DNA of 64,000 bases from CAVYHJ01 sp963768165 [NCBI: uncultured bacterium]. Lineage in GTDB: Bacteria; UBP4; UBA4092. Positions 1-9,821 of this stretch are shown piece after piece. Every line of letters begins with the position of its first letter. Position 1 is the stretch's first letter. The notes below the pieces were generated by a model, which ran no database searches, had not been told where the DNA came from, and worked only from the letters and a program-made list of their open reading frames with translations. The DNA lies in contig CAVYHJ010000003.1 in NCBI GenBank assembly GCA_963768165.1, positions 558,001 to 622,000 of the forward strand, in the 5' to 3' direction. The position numbers and the translations under genes were made by a program.

Positions 1-2
1 AA

Positions 3-494
3 ATCGCCGTCAGTTGGGCCTACGCTCCCAGCTATGCCAAACCCATGTCCGTTCCGCAGGGATTGATTATGCTTATGACCCGGTTCGGATTGGATGTGAC
101 CCTGGCACACCCCAAAGAATTTAAACTTATGCCCAATACCATGGACATCGCCCGTAAAAATGCCAAAAAAGCAGGCGTCAAATTTGAAGTCGTGGACAAT
201 ATGGAAGACGCCTTTAAAAACGCCGATATTGTCTATCCCAAATCCTGGGGTTGCGCGGAATTATTCAAAACCCCCGAGAAATCCCTCGAAATGTCCAAAC
301 AATACAAACACTGGATTTGTGACGGAAAACTAATGAAACTCACTAAAAAAGATTCCATTTATATGCACTGCCTGCCGGCAGACCGCGGGAACGAAGTCAC
401 CGATGCCGTCATTGATAGTCCCCATTCGGAAATCTATGACGAGGCGGAAAACCGAATGCATACCGCCAAAGCCATCATGGCTTTAACCATGTAA
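3..494 (+). CDS. Carbamoyltransferase of the aspartate/ornithine family, 3' part
   Basis: The reading frame is open from the left window edge, so the carbamoyl-phosphate domain is outside the window. What is visible is the second domain of a carbamoyltransferase: a WAYAPSYAKPMSVPQG segment, then LMTRFGLDVTLAHP, DIVYPKSWG, and the HCLPA motif near the C-terminus that contacts carbamoyl phosphate and the amino-acid substrate. The YPKSWG and SVPQG segments resemble the YgeW-type and acetyl- or succinyl-ornithine carbamoyltransferases more than classical ArgF. The natural acceptor (ornithine, an acylated ornithine or another amine) cannot be decided without the N-terminal half. The gene ends in TAA just before a hairpin. 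Confidence 0.85.
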   Translation: MAVSWAYAPSYAKPMSVPQGLIMLMTRFGLDVTLAHPKEFKLMPNTMDIARKNAKKAGVKFEVVDNMEDAFKNADIVYPKSWGCAELFKTPEKSLEMSKQYKHWICDGKLMKLTKKDSIYMHCLPADRGNEVTDAVIDSPHSEIYDEAENRMHTAKAIMALTM

Positions 495-504
495 TATCTA
501 ACCA

Positions 505-532
505 GTAGGGGTGACCGTCTGGTCGCCTCTAC
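505..532. repeat. Intergenic hairpin of dispersed-repeat type
   Basis: GTAGGGGTGACC and GGTCGCCTCTAC form a 12-bp stem with two G-U wobbles and a 4-nt loop, 10 nt after the carbamoyltransferase stop. There is no T-tract, so it looks more like a REP-like dispersed palindrome than a classical terminator. Confidence 0.5.
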
Positions 533-575
533 ATCTTTGAAATATCTTCCAACCGTTTTATTTTCAATCCTTTAG

Positions 576-608
576 AAAACCTTTAACAGTTGAGACCTCT
601 GAAAAAGT
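576..608 (+). repeat. Left terminal inverted repeat of the IS
   Basis: This is the 33-bp end that pairs with 1778-1810. The inner 17 bases (592-608) and outer 13 bases (576-588) are perfectly matched. Only two bases of the 3-nt junction differ. Confidence 0.85.
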
Positions 609-745
609 ATTGTTTTTGTTTTACAAGAGTGATAAATAAAAAAAGAGAAGGTTGAGGAGGAGGAAAGAAGCGGTTGGGAGAGTCCAACGACCTTTGGAGG
701 AGTCTCCAAAGAGGAGAATACACTGGTATTCTTGTCCTTTTCGGA

Positions 746-1723
746 TTAAGGAGACACAACTCCCCTGCGTTTGACCATCCGGACCAGATTCTCGGCCATG
801 ACCGCCATCTCCAAGAATTGTTTCACTCGTTGTAATCCGCTGACCGTCATCTTGCGTACCCCGCGCCAGAGTTTGAGACACCCGAAATACGATTCAATCA
901 GATACCTTTTCTTCTTTTTCCAGCGCTCATTATGTCGTACATCTTCAGGTTTCTGGACTCGGGCATGGCGCTGATTCCGTAAAATCCCATCCACGATCCC
1001 ATGGCGTCCCAACCACTCCCGATTCCGTTTCGCATCAAATCCCCGGTCCGCCAGCACGATCCCTTCCTCTCCGGTCAATACTTGCGGCAGTAAAAATACA
1101 TCATGAATATTCGCAGGCACGACTAACGGTCGTCCCCCCAACGTCGTCTTGGGATCATAGCGTAAACACACATTATATCCATGCACGATCTTCAAGGGTC
1201 CTCGTTTCCCGGTTCCTGCTTCCGGTTCTAAGGGTTTCCCTTCTGGATCTGTGGCCTCTTTCTTATGATGACTTTCCACGAGGGTCGCATCCACAATCAC
1301 CACACTCCCTTTCTTTAAGGACACCTTCTGCCGTCCTAACTGTTCTTCAAACCAGCCCCACAACTCGTTCTCCACTCCCGCCTGGCGAATTCTCTCCCGA
1401 AACTTCACCAGCGTCGTATCATCCGGCACTTCCTCCCCAAAAGCAATCCCCACAAACTCCCGAAAGGACAACCGATCCGTAACCTCTTCAACTACCCGCA
1501 CATCTGACAGATTATAAATCCTTTCCAACAACCATATCCGAAATAATACCTCCGGCGCATACCCCGGACGTCCCTGATCCTTCGAATACATTCCTTCCAA
1601 CCGTTGATGCAGTCCCTTCCAATCCAGCATCCCTTTCAGTTTCTCCAAAAACTTCCCGGTCTTCGTATCCAACTCCATCCATCCTTGCAGTAAGTGTCCT
1701 TGTCCTTTTTCTTCCCCGATCAT
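746..1723 (-). CDS. IS5-family DDE transposase
   Basis: This 325-residue transposase catalyses excision and integration of the surrounding IS. An N-terminal helical DUF772-like part (RPGYAPEVLFRIWLLERIYNLSD) is followed by the DDE catalytic core. The first Asp is in VVIVDATLVESHH, the second in IVLADRGFDAKRN, and the Glu in RYLIESYFGCLK, the Y-R-E-K signature of IS4/IS5 enzymes. The ATG is preceded by AAAGGAGAGACAC, a good ribosome site. The frame is intact with no stop or shift, so the element may still be active or only recently acquired. Confidence 0.93.
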   Translation of the reverse strand: MIGEEKGQGHLLQGWMELDTKTGKFLEKLKGMLDWKGLHQRLEGMYSKDQGRPGYAPEVLFRIWLLERIYNLSDVRVVEEVTDRLSFREFVGIAFGEEVPDDTTLVKFRERIRQAGVENELWGWFEEQLGRQKVSLKKGSVVIVDATLVESHHKKEATDPEGKPLEPEAGTGKRGPLKIVHGYNVCLRYDPKTTLGGRPLVVPANIHDVFLLPQVLTGEEGIVLADRGFDAKRNREWLGRHGIVDGILRNQRHARVQKPEDVRHNERWKKKKRYLIESYFGCLKLWRGVRKMTVSGLQRVKQFLEMAVMAENLVRMVKRRGVVSP

Positions 1724-1777
1724 GTGTCTCTCCTTTTAGGTTTTCCTTCCCATACTCTCAATCCCAACAAAAGGTAG

Positions 1778-1810
1778 ACTTTTTCAGAGGTCTCATTTGT
1801 TAAAGGTTTT
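1778..1810 (-). repeat. Right terminal inverted repeat of the IS
   Basis: Reverse complement of the left end, located 55-87 nt upstream of the transposase start. The transposase promoter must lie in or next to it. Confidence 0.85.
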
Positions 1811-1855
1811 TGGGATACGTGTCTAACTCCTTAGACGTGATAGAATATCTATCCT

Positions 1856-3340
1856 ATGCCAAAAAATTTATTACCGATAGTAGCGATTATTGGACGACCG
1901 AATGTAGGAAAGTCGGCGTTGTTTAACCGATTGGTGGGGAAACGGGTGGCGATTGTAGAAGGGACGCCCGGAGTGACCCGGGACCGGAATTATGGGGACA
2001 CGGTGTGGCAGGGTCGTAATTTTACGATTATAGATACTGGCGGATTTGTGCCGGGGTCGTTGGATGAAATTGAAGCGGAAGTCCGCAAACAGGCAGAGTT
2101 TGCAATTCATCAAGCGGATATAATTTTATTTGTGGTGGACGCCCAAACGGGTTTCATGAATCACGATGTGGAAGTCGCCAAGATGTTACGGAAACAGAAA
2201 AAACCGGTCTTCCTGGCAGTCAATAAGGTAGACGAACCGGGGAATCTGGCGGTAACGGCGGACTTTTATAAATTAGGATTGGGAGAACCCTATCCAATTT
2301 CCGCGATACACGGACACGGAGTCGCGGAAATATTGGATGAGTTGGTCAAGAAATTACCAGAGATGGAAAAGTCGGAAGACGATGAATCCATTACCAAGAT
2401 GGCGATTGTCGGGAGACCCAATGTTGGGAAATCTTCCATACTCAATCAACTCTTGGGAGAAAACCGAGCGATTGTCACCAATCAACCCGGCACGACACGC
2501 GATGCCATTGATACGTTGATGACCTATAAGGACAAAGAATATTTATTGATTGATACGGCGGGAGCAAGGCGGAAAGCCAGGGTCTCGGAAGATATTGAAT
2601 ATTACAGTGTGACGCGAGCGATGCAGGCGATCCGGCGGGCTGATGTCGCGGCACTGGTGATTGACGCGGAAGACGGTGTGACGGCGCAGGATGCGAAGCT
2701 CGCAGGATATATTGAAAAAGCGGGAACGAGTTGTATATTGATTATCAATAAATGGGACTTGGTGGAAAATCAAGTAGATAAATATTTAGAGAAATTTAAG
2801 AAAGAAAAAAAATGGGAAACGGACGAGGATGACGAAGAGGTTGAAGAAAAACCAAAAAAGAAAAAAGAATATCACAAGACTACGGAATTCTCTGCGAAGA
2901 CATTGCCTCACGATCGTGGAGCACATATTTCCAAAGCGATGGAGCGATATGAGGAACATATCGCGGAACATTTGTATTTCATGACCTATGCGCCGATTGT
3001 GTATACCTGTGCCTTGACAGGACAACGGATTGCCAATATTTTGGATACCGCGGATGAAGTCATAGTGGAACGGGCGAAACGAGTTGCGACCAGTGAACTC
3101 AATGAATTTTTACAAGCGGTTGTAGCGCATTGGCAGCCACCGGAAAAATATGCCAAAGCAGTGAAACTTTTGTACATGACCCAGACGGATACCAACCCGC
3201 CGCATTTTACGTTGTTTGTGAATTTGTCCAAGTCACTCAACGAAGATTATTTACGGTACATCACCAATTCTCTGAGAGAACGGTTTGGATTTCTCGGAAC
3301 ACCGATTACTATCAATATTCGGTCGAAAAAGAAGAATTGA
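1856..3340 (+). CDS. der: Ribosome-assembly GTPase Der (EngA)
   Basis: Der is an essential double GTPase that acts in assembly of the 50S subunit. Two G domains are visible. The first has P-loop GRPNVGKS at 13-20, DTGG at 60-63 and NKVD at 123-126. The second has GRPNVGKS at 186-193, DTAG at 233-236 and NKWD at 298-301. The KH-like domain follows from about residue 395. At 494 residues it is at the long end for the family. The extra length is a charged insertion of about 45 residues (about 318-362, acidic then lysine-rich) between NKWD and the conserved TYAPIVYTCALTGQR segment. plsY follows after 11 nt, so the two are probably co-transcribed. Confidence 0.97.
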   Translation: MPKNLLPIVAIIGRPNVGKSALFNRLVGKRVAIVEGTPGVTRDRNYGDTVWQGRNFTIIDTGGFVPGSLDEIEAEVRKQAEFAIHQADIILFVVDAQTGFMNHDVEVAKMLRKQKKPVFLAVNKVDEPGNLAVTADFYKLGLGEPYPISAIHGHGVAEILDELVKKLPEMEKSEDDESITKMAIVGRPNVGKSSILNQLLGENRAIVTNQPGTTRDAIDTLMTYKDKEYLLIDTAGARRKARVSEDIEYYSVTRAMQAIRRADVAALVIDAEDGVTAQDAKLAGYIEKAGTSCILIINKWDLVENQVDKYLEKFKKEKKWETDEDDEEVEEKPKKKKEYHKTTEFSAKTLPHDRGAHISKAMERYEEHIAEHLYFMTYAPIVYTCALTGQRIANILDTADEVIVERAKRVATSELNEFLQAVVAHWQPPEKYAKAVKLLYMTQTDTNPPHFTLFVNLSKSLNEDYLRYITNSLRERFGFLGTPITINIRSKKKN

Positions 3341-3351
3341 AATTTGAATTT

Positions 3352-3972
3352 ATGATTAATACAACACAGCTCTTCATAAGTTTAATCATTAGTTATTTGT
3401 TAGGCTCGATTCCTTTTGGATTGTGGTTGGGGAAGTTATTGAAAGGGATTGATGTTCGAGAACATGGGAGTCACAATATTGGTGCCACAAATACGCTGAG
3501 GGTTTTGGGGAAACCGATTGGAATTACGACTTTGGTTTTGGATATTGGCAAAGGGTGGTTGGCAGTGAAATTGGTACAATGGCTTTTCGGAATCTATATT
3601 GATTGGATGTTGGTGTTGATTGGCTTGGTTGCTGTTGTTGGACATATTTTTCCTATCTATCTCAAATTCAAAGGAGGGAAAGGGGTCGCAACCACCTTTG
3701 GAATATTTTTGGCGATTACACCCCTTGCCACACTTTATACGATGATTGCTTTTGTAATCGTTGTGGCCCTCACGAGATATATGTCCGTAGGTTCAATTGT
3801 TGCGGCAGTTTGTTTTCCAATATTTATTTATTTCACGGCGAGAAATTGGGTTTATCTAACGTTGGCAGTTATATTGGGAATCTTTATTATTATTCGCCAT
3901 CGGAGTAACATTAAAAGATTAATGAATGAAACGGAAAATAAATTTGAATGGAAAAAGATGGATAAGGACTAA
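3352..3972 (+). CDS. plsY: Acyl-phosphate:glycerol-3-phosphate acyltransferase PlsY
   Basis: This 206-residue integral membrane enzyme transfers the acyl group from acyl phosphate to glycerol-3-phosphate, the first step of phospholipid synthesis in most bacteria. Family motifs are present: SYLLGSIPFGLWLGK, GSHNIGATNTLRVLG and FKGGKGVATTFG, with several hydrophobic segments between. The frame extends further upstream into der, but the ATG at 3352 gives the normal family N-terminus and length and follows the der stop closely. The gene converges tail to tail with the TPR gene, with only 3 nt between. Confidence 0.96.
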   Translation: MINTTQLFISLIISYLLGSIPFGLWLGKLLKGIDVREHGSHNIGATNTLRVLGKPIGITTLVLDIGKGWLAVKLVQWLFGIYIDWMLVLIGLVAVVGHIFPIYLKFKGGKGVATTFGIFLAITPLATLYTMIAFVIVVALTRYMSVGSIVAAVCFPIFIYFTARNWVYLTLAVILGIFIIIRHRSNIKRLMNETENKFEWKKMDKD

Positions 3973-3975
3973 AAA

Positions 3976-4884
3976 TTACTTTCCCTGCAATTTTTTAATT
4001 ATTGCAGCCGCGACATTCTTTAAATCTTCGTCCTCTGTTTTTGCGTAGAAAATCACCTTTTTATATTCCTCAATGGCATCGTTCTTTTGTCCCATCTCCA
4101 TATACACTTCCGCTTTCTTGATATAAATTTGTGAACTGAACGGCTTGATATCCAAGGCTTTGTCGTAATCCCCCAACGCTAACACATACTCGGTTTTGAG
4201 ACTATAGGTATTCCCCCGCTTCACATAAGTTTCATAATTATCTGGATTTAATGCAATGGCACGGGTAAAATCTGCCAGCGCTTTGTTAAAGTCCTTCAAC
4301 TGCGTATAAACAAGTCCCCGGCTATAATAGGCATCAAATTGGGTGGAATCCAATTCGATCGAGCGGTTGTAATCCGCCAACGCCAATTTATTTTTAACCT
4401 TGCCGGAACTATCGTCGGTATAATTTAACGTCCCCCGGTTGTAATAGGCCGATGCAAGTGTAGAATCCGATTCAATAGCTTTATTCAAATAGTCCATCGC
4501 TACGGTCGTATCTCCTTTCTGACTATAGGCTAAACCTAGATTCTTGTATTCCGTGGCATCATTAGGATTAAGTTCCAACGCTTTTTGAAAATTGAAAATG
4601 GCGTCGTCATATGCACCATTTTTAAGATGTTCTTGTCCCTGCAGATTGTAAGTTTTGTATTCTTCGTAATGAGGATCCGATTTCATATCTTTTATAGAAC
4701 CAATCGCAGCCGTTGATGTGGCGGTAAGAGTATTCTGGGTGGTGCTAACCTCTGCTCTTTGAGGAGCCGTATCATAGACCAAGGTTTCCGGTTTGAAATA
4801 AAACGTATCTGATTCACCGGCATAACTCCACTGGAGTAGAAAAAATAATCCAACGCACACTAATAAAGGCTTTAGATAAACCAT
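3976..4884 (-). CDS. Secreted TPR-repeat protein
   Basis: The protein is 302 residues from the ATG at 4884, which sits 6 nt after a GTGAGG ribosome site. A GTG 12 nt earlier overlaps that site and is unlikely to be used. A signal peptide (LLVCVGLFFLLQWSYAG) is followed by a low-complexity linker and at least five tetratricopeptide repeats (GAYDDAIFNFQKALELNPN, KDFNKALADFTRAIALNPD, TEYVLALGDYDKALDIKP and others). TPR arrays bind proteins, so a periplasmic or envelope scaffold is likely, but no specific partner can be inferred. It is the last gene of the minus-strand run. Confidence 0.9.
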   Translation of the reverse strand: MVYLKPLLVCVGLFFLLQWSYAGESDTFYFKPETLVYDTAPQRAEVSTTQNTLTATSTAAIGSIKDMKSDPHYEEYKTYNLQGQEHLKNGAYDDAIFNFQKALELNPNDATEYKNLGLAYSQKGDTTVAMDYLNKAIESDSTLASAYYNRGTLNYTDDSSGKVKNKLALADYNRSIELDSTQFDAYYSRGLVYTQLKDFNKALADFTRAIALNPDNYETYVKRGNTYSLKTEYVLALGDYDKALDIKPFSSQIYIKKAEVYMEMGQKNDAIEEYKKVIFYAKTEDEDLKNVAAAIIKKLQGK

Positions 4885-4925
4885 TCGGCACCTCACTTCG
4901 ATATTTTATTTTTCCCTAGAATAAA

Positions 4926-5663
4926 CTACATTGCCGGTTGCAAAACATCAATTACTCGCTGTGACGGTAGTGATTTGGAAGTGACCTCTATTGTACTGGT
5001 TCCCCGGACAATGACATCTTTTTTATCCTGCGTAAACTGCGTGACCGGTTTTAATGGAAATGTGATTTTATCGGTTTTATAATGCATGGGAATGACGATT
5101 TTCGGTTTTAATTGATCTGTAATCTTGGTTGCGTCTGTCGCATCAATCATATAAACTCCACCGACAGGAATCAACAATACATCCACCGGACCGGTCTGTT
5201 GAATTTGTTTCACCATGGTAGGTGTTAGAACATGACCCAGATCCCCCAAATGACAAATATTCAATCCGTCCACCACATAACAATAAATAATATTGGCTCC
5301 CCGATTTGCTCCCTGTTCTTTATCCCGATAACTGGGGACACCATGAATAGTGATATTTTTAGCAGTGAAAGATCCCAATGTTTCAAAAATTTGAGGAACA
5401 CCAGGTAAATTTTTGACAAAGTCTGGATGGTCAGGATGTTCGTGGCTGACAGTCACGATATCGGCTTTGGTAGTAATCGGCCCATAATTAATTTGCTTTC
5501 CCATAAAGGTGCCGGGCATGTACGGATCGGTAATAATTTTTGTTCCATCCTGTGCCGTGATACAAAATGCCCCTTGACCCAGCCATTGGATTTTTACGGC
5601 AAAACAAAATGTAAATGAGAAAATTAGAAGTGTGAAAAATAAAACAGTCTTATGCCACCGCAT
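4926..5663 (-). CDS. Secreted metallo-beta-lactamase-fold hydrolase
   Basis: A 245-residue protein with an N-terminal signal peptide (VLFFTLLIFSFTFCFA) and a UlaG/YtnP-like metallo-beta-lactamase fold. The metal motif reads SHEHPDHPD (H-x-H-x-D-H type), with later ligands in HLGDLGH and PMHYKTD. The substrate is unknown. Members of this branch include lactonases and RNA- or phosphodiester-cleaving enzymes, but export suggests an envelope or extracellular substrate. Ribosome site TAGGAGGTAACT precedes the ATG. It lies 17 nt downstream of carA, with no obvious functional link. Confidence 0.88.
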   Translation of the reverse strand: MRWHKTVLFFTLLIFSFTFCFAVKIQWLGQGAFCITAQDGTKIITDPYMPGTFMGKQINYGPITTKADIVTVSHEHPDHPDFVKNLPGVPQIFETLGSFTAKNITIHGVPSYRDKEQGANRGANIIYCYVVDGLNICHLGDLGHVLTPTMVKQIQQTGPVDVLLIPVGGVYMIDATDATKITDQLKPKIVIPMHYKTDKITFPLKPVTQFTQDKKDVIVRGTSTIEVTSKSLPSQRVIDVLQPAM

Positions 5664-5680
5664 AGTTACCTCCTATATAG

Positions 5681-6829
5681 TTATTTAACGGTCATAGCCG
5701 TACGTTGTGATTCTAGCATCTTTATGAACCGTTTGAAAAGATACCGGGCATCGTGTGGGCCAGCGGAAGATTCCGGATGATACTGGACACTGAAAATTGG
5801 CAGGTCTTCATGTTCCATCCCTTCGTTGGTTTGGTCGTTGAGATTCACATGCGTCATCTTCAATTCCGACCCTTTCAGTGATGCCATATCCACACAAAAC
5901 CCGTGATTTTGCGTGGTGATTTCGATTTTTCCAGTGGATATTTCTTGCACCGGATGGTTGGCACCACGATGTCCAAATTTCAATTTATAGGTTTTCCCGC
6001 CAAACGCCAGTCCCAAAATTTGCTGACCCAGACAGATGCCAAATATCGGCTTTTTCCCAATTAATTGTTTTACATTCTCAATCAAATAAGTCACTGCTTC
6101 CGGGTCGCCAGGACCGTTCGATAAAAAAACGCCATCAGGGTTATACGATAGAACATCGTCAGCGGACGTATCCGCGGGTACCACTGTCACTTTGCATCCA
6201 TGAGCCACCAGCAACCGCAAAATATTTAATTTGATTCCGCAATCATATGCCACGACATGAAATCGCTGTTCTTCCCTGAAGTCAATCCATTTGAAATCCG
6301 ATTCCGTAGGAGAGTAAACGTAAGGTTTTTTAACAGTCACTTCTTTTACCAAATCCCGTCCGACCAAATGCGGGGAATGTTTGGCTTTCTCGACGAGATT
6401 GTTGGGATCAGAATCAATCGTTGAAATCACGCCCTGTTGGGCACCATGCGTTCTCAAATGTTTAGTTAACGCACGGGTATCAATCCCTTCAATTCCTACA
6501 ATATTATATTTTTTGAGATAATCCCCCAATGAACTTTGTGACCGCCAATTGCTTGGAATACTCGAATATTCCCGCACAATAAATCCCTCGACAAACGGTC
6601 TCCGCGATTCTACATCTTCAGAATTAACCCCATAATTCCCTATCAACGGACAGGTCATGGTCACAATCTGCCCTTTATAAGACGGGTCGGTCAATATCTC
6701 CTGATAACCCGTCATGGAAGTATTAAAAACAACTTCCCCGTAGTTTTCTCCCTCCGTACCAAACACATACCCGTGAAATATTTTCCCATCTTCAAGCGCA
6801 AGTATAGCGGGCTTTTTTCGTTCACTCAT
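5681..6829 (-). CDS. carA: Carbamoyl-phosphate synthase small (glutaminase) subunit
   Basis: CarA hydrolyses glutamine and channels ammonia to the CarB synthetase for carbamoyl phosphate, which feeds arginine and pyrimidine synthesis. The N-terminal small-subunit domain (ALEDGKIFHG, NTSMTGYQEILTDPSY) is followed by a class I amidotransferase domain with nucleophile Cys266 in GICLGQQ and the His351/Glu353 pair in QYHPES. At 382 residues it has the family length. carB is not adjacent: the next downstream genes are a hydrolase and a TPR protein. No clear Shine-Dalgarno precedes the ATG. Confidence 0.97.
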   Translation of the reverse strand: MSERKKPAILALEDGKIFHGYVFGTEGENYGEVVFNTSMTGYQEILTDPSYKGQIVTMTCPLIGNYGVNSEDVESRRPFVEGFIVREYSSIPSNWRSQSSLGDYLKKYNIVGIEGIDTRALTKHLRTHGAQQGVISTIDSDPNNLVEKAKHSPHLVGRDLVKEVTVKKPYVYSPTESDFKWIDFREEQRFHVVAYDCGIKLNILRLLVAHGCKVTVVPADTSADDVLSYNPDGVFLSNGPGDPEAVTYLIENVKQLIGKKPIFGICLGQQILGLAFGGKTYKLKFGHRGANHPVQEISTGKIEITTQNHGFCVDMASLKGSELKMTHVNLNDQTNEGMEHEDLPIFSVQYHPESSAGPHDARYLFKRFIKMLESQRTAMTVK

Positions 6830-6870
6830 GATAATTTAAATTATATCGCACTCCACTGAAATTGAAAATC

Positions 6871-7557
6871 TTACCTCCCGCCCGCTTTTCTGAGTAATTC
6901 TGCGATATCCTCATGGTGACTGAGTATCGCACCGTTTAAGGCGGTCTTTCCGTCAATGTCTTTTGCATTCACATCCACTCCGTGAGCTAATAAGACTTTA
7001 ACTGTATCTGCATGCCCTTCCCAGGACGCATGCATTAATGCTGTTTGACCTTGCTTACTTTTTGCATTAACGTCTGCCCCTTTGGCTAATAAAGTTTGCG
7101 CAATGTCTGTATACCCTTTCATAGCTGCTCCTATCAAGGGAGTCATACCACGGTTATCTTTTACATTAACCGCTGCACCATGATCTAATAAAACTTGAAC
7201 AGTTGCGGTATCTCCTTTCCATGTTGCATACATCAAAGCCGTCCAGTTAATTTTGCTTCTTGCATCCACCTCCGCCCCTTTGGCTAATAAGGCTTGAACA
7301 ACTTCTTTGTATCCTCCGTAAGCCGCCAGCATTAATGCCGTCTTGTCCCCTTTTTCTCTAACATTGGGACTCGTTCCTGTATCCAAAAATAAGTTAACCG
7401 CATTCGTATCCCCTTTTGCCACACAATTCAAAAATGACTCTTCACTATAAGGAATATTCAAATTCGTCAACGCGGCTTTCGCTTCTTCCGGAGTCTTACT
7501 GTAAGCTGGGAAGGGAATTAGCAGAAGCAATAAAACTAAGAATTTTACATTTCGCAT
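6871..7557 (-). CDS. Secreted ankyrin-repeat protein
   Basis: A 228-residue protein with a signal peptide (FLVLLLLLIPFPAYS) and about five ankyrin repeats from residue 45 to the end. Typical units are KTALMLAAYGGYKEVVQALLAKGAEVDA and QTALMHASWEGHADTVKVLLAHGVDVNA. Ankyrin arrays are binding surfaces, and a periplasmic member next to a peroxiredoxin gene recalls catalase-partner AnkB of Pseudomonas. That comparison is only an inference from the neighbour. A GGGGAGAG ribosome site lies 7 nt before ATG. Confidence 0.9.
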   Translation of the reverse strand: MRNVKFLVLLLLLIPFPAYSKTPEEAKAALTNLNIPYSEESFLNCVAKGDTNAVNLFLDTGTSPNVREKGDKTALMLAAYGGYKEVVQALLAKGAEVDARSKINWTALMYATWKGDTATVQVLLDHGAAVNVKDNRGMTPLIGAAMKGYTDIAQTLLAKGADVNAKSKQGQTALMHASWEGHADTVKVLLAHGVDVNAKDIDGKTALNGAILSHHEDIAELLRKAGGR

Positions 7558-7628
7558 TTACATCTCTCCCCTTATAAATTCTGGGTCGGGAAAGTGGCAA
7601 TGTGGATTTCCCGACGCAGACATTTGTA

Positions 7629-8096
7629 CTAATTCAAATTCTTGAGGGCGTCAATAAATTGGTTTATATCCCGTTCCGCTTTTAATTCATTGACATGAAC
7701 GAACCGGACGATTCCCTGCTTATCAATAATAATTGTGGCGCGTTCGGATAATCCGGCTTCTTCTTTATACACTCCGAACTTCTTGGCCGTCTCTCCTTTG
7801 GGATGAAAATCAGCCAGCATGGGATATGAAGAAACTCCGCAATGCCCGGTAAATGCTTTAAGTGCCCATAAGGAATCCACGCTTATCGCAAATATCTCGG
7901 TATCCTTATTGGCAAACGTTTTATAATTTTTTTCAAAGGTGGGCATTTCCCTACTGCAAACCGGTGAAAACGCTAGGGGAAAGAAAAATAAAACCACATT
8001 CTTCTTCCCTTTAAAATCGGACAATTTCACCTTTTGGTCGCTCTTGGTATTCGCCAATTCAAAATCCGGTGCGGGTGTACCTACTGCAATTGGCAT
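7629..8096 (-). CDS. AhpC/TSA-family peroxiredoxin
   Basis: This 155-residue thiol peroxidase reduces H2O2 and organic peroxides. The peroxidatic Cys47 sits in FFPLAFSPVCSRE, a P-x3-S/T-x2-C-type active site. A second Cys86 (TGHCGVSS) could be the resolving thiol. The overall pattern matches the AhpE/Bcp-like group. A very strong ribosome site (AAGGAGGTG) precedes the ATG. It follows yajC in the same direction, with a 78-nt gap that includes a C-rich tract. Confidence 0.93.
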   Translation of the reverse strand: MPIAVGTPAPDFELANTKSDQKVKLSDFKGKKNVVLFFFPLAFSPVCSREMPTFEKNYKTFANKDTEIFAISVDSLWALKAFTGHCGVSSYPMLADFHPKGETAKKFGVYKEEAGLSERATIIIDKQGIVRFVHVNELKAERDINQFIDALKNLN

Positions 8097-8174
8097 ATCT
8101 AAACACCTCCTTTTTATCTCCCACTCTTATGTCTCCCTTCGCCCCCCTTTTAATGAAAAAGGAGAAAGAGGGAG

Positions 8175-8531
8175 TTATTTGGTTTCTACTTCCGAGCCCG
8201 TTGATTGAACAGATATAATCGCACTCCGTGTAATATCCACTTTTACATTATCCGCGATTTTGACTTTAATCGGGTCTCCGCTGGCATTGGCAACTATTCC
8301 GTGAATCCCGCCGGAAGTAATAACTCTATCTCCCACTTTGATGGATTTAAGCCGTTGTTCAAGTTTTTTTCGTTCTTGTTGCTGCGGACGGAGAATAAAG
8401 AAATAAAAAATCCCAAATATGATTGCAATCATGAAAAGGGGGTTGGCAAAAAATGGCATTTCTTGACCGCCACTGCTACCGGAACTGGATACTCCCATCG
8501 CATACGCATTACTGATAAATAATCCAAGCAT
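8175..8531 (-). CDS. yajC: Preprotein translocase subunit YajC
   Basis: YajC is the small accessory protein of the SecDF-YajC complex that assists SecYEG in the inner membrane. The 118-residue protein has a Gly/Ser-rich start, one membrane segment (NPLFMIAIIFGIFYFFILRP) and the family signature RPQQQERKKLEQRLKSIKVGDRVITSGGIHG. A GGAGAATGT site precedes the ATG. Upstream tgt and queA give the classical queA-tgt-yajC order. secD and secF, which usually follow, are absent here. Confidence 0.96.
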   Translation of the reverse strand: MLGLFISNAYAMGVSSSGSSGGQEMPFFANPLFMIAIIFGIFYFFILRPQQQERKKLEQRLKSIKVGDRVITSGGIHGIVANASGDPIKVKIADNVKVDITRSAIISVQSTGSEVETK

Positions 8532-8560
8532 ACATTCTCCTTTTGTGATGCTATCGGTAA

Positions 8561-9763
<1,203 letters not shown>

Positions 9764-9821
9764 CTACTTTCCCAGCCCTAAATTGTCAACTACTCCCAAA
9801 TCTAGTACATACTCTTATTTA

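Larger units (their letters stand above)
576..1810 (-). mobile_element. IS5-family insertion sequence
   Basis: A single transposase gene is bounded by 33-bp imperfect inverted repeats at 576-608 and 1778-1810, which differ at two positions. Each end reads AAAACCTTTAACA, three variable bases, then GAGACCTCTGAAAAAGT toward the interior. The element is about 1235 bp, normal for IS5 relatives. I see no target duplication immediately outside either end. A third copy of the same end, without a transposase, lies at 20337-20369. The element separates the carbamoyltransferase from der. Confidence 0.85.

Noticed and set aside
3130-3351. Longer N-terminus for PlsY reading back into der
   Set aside because: It overlaps der by more than 200 nt and gives no PlsY-like sequence; the ATG at 3352 gives the family start.
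5681-6829. An intact carAB operon
   Set aside because: No carB coding sequence is found on either side of carA.
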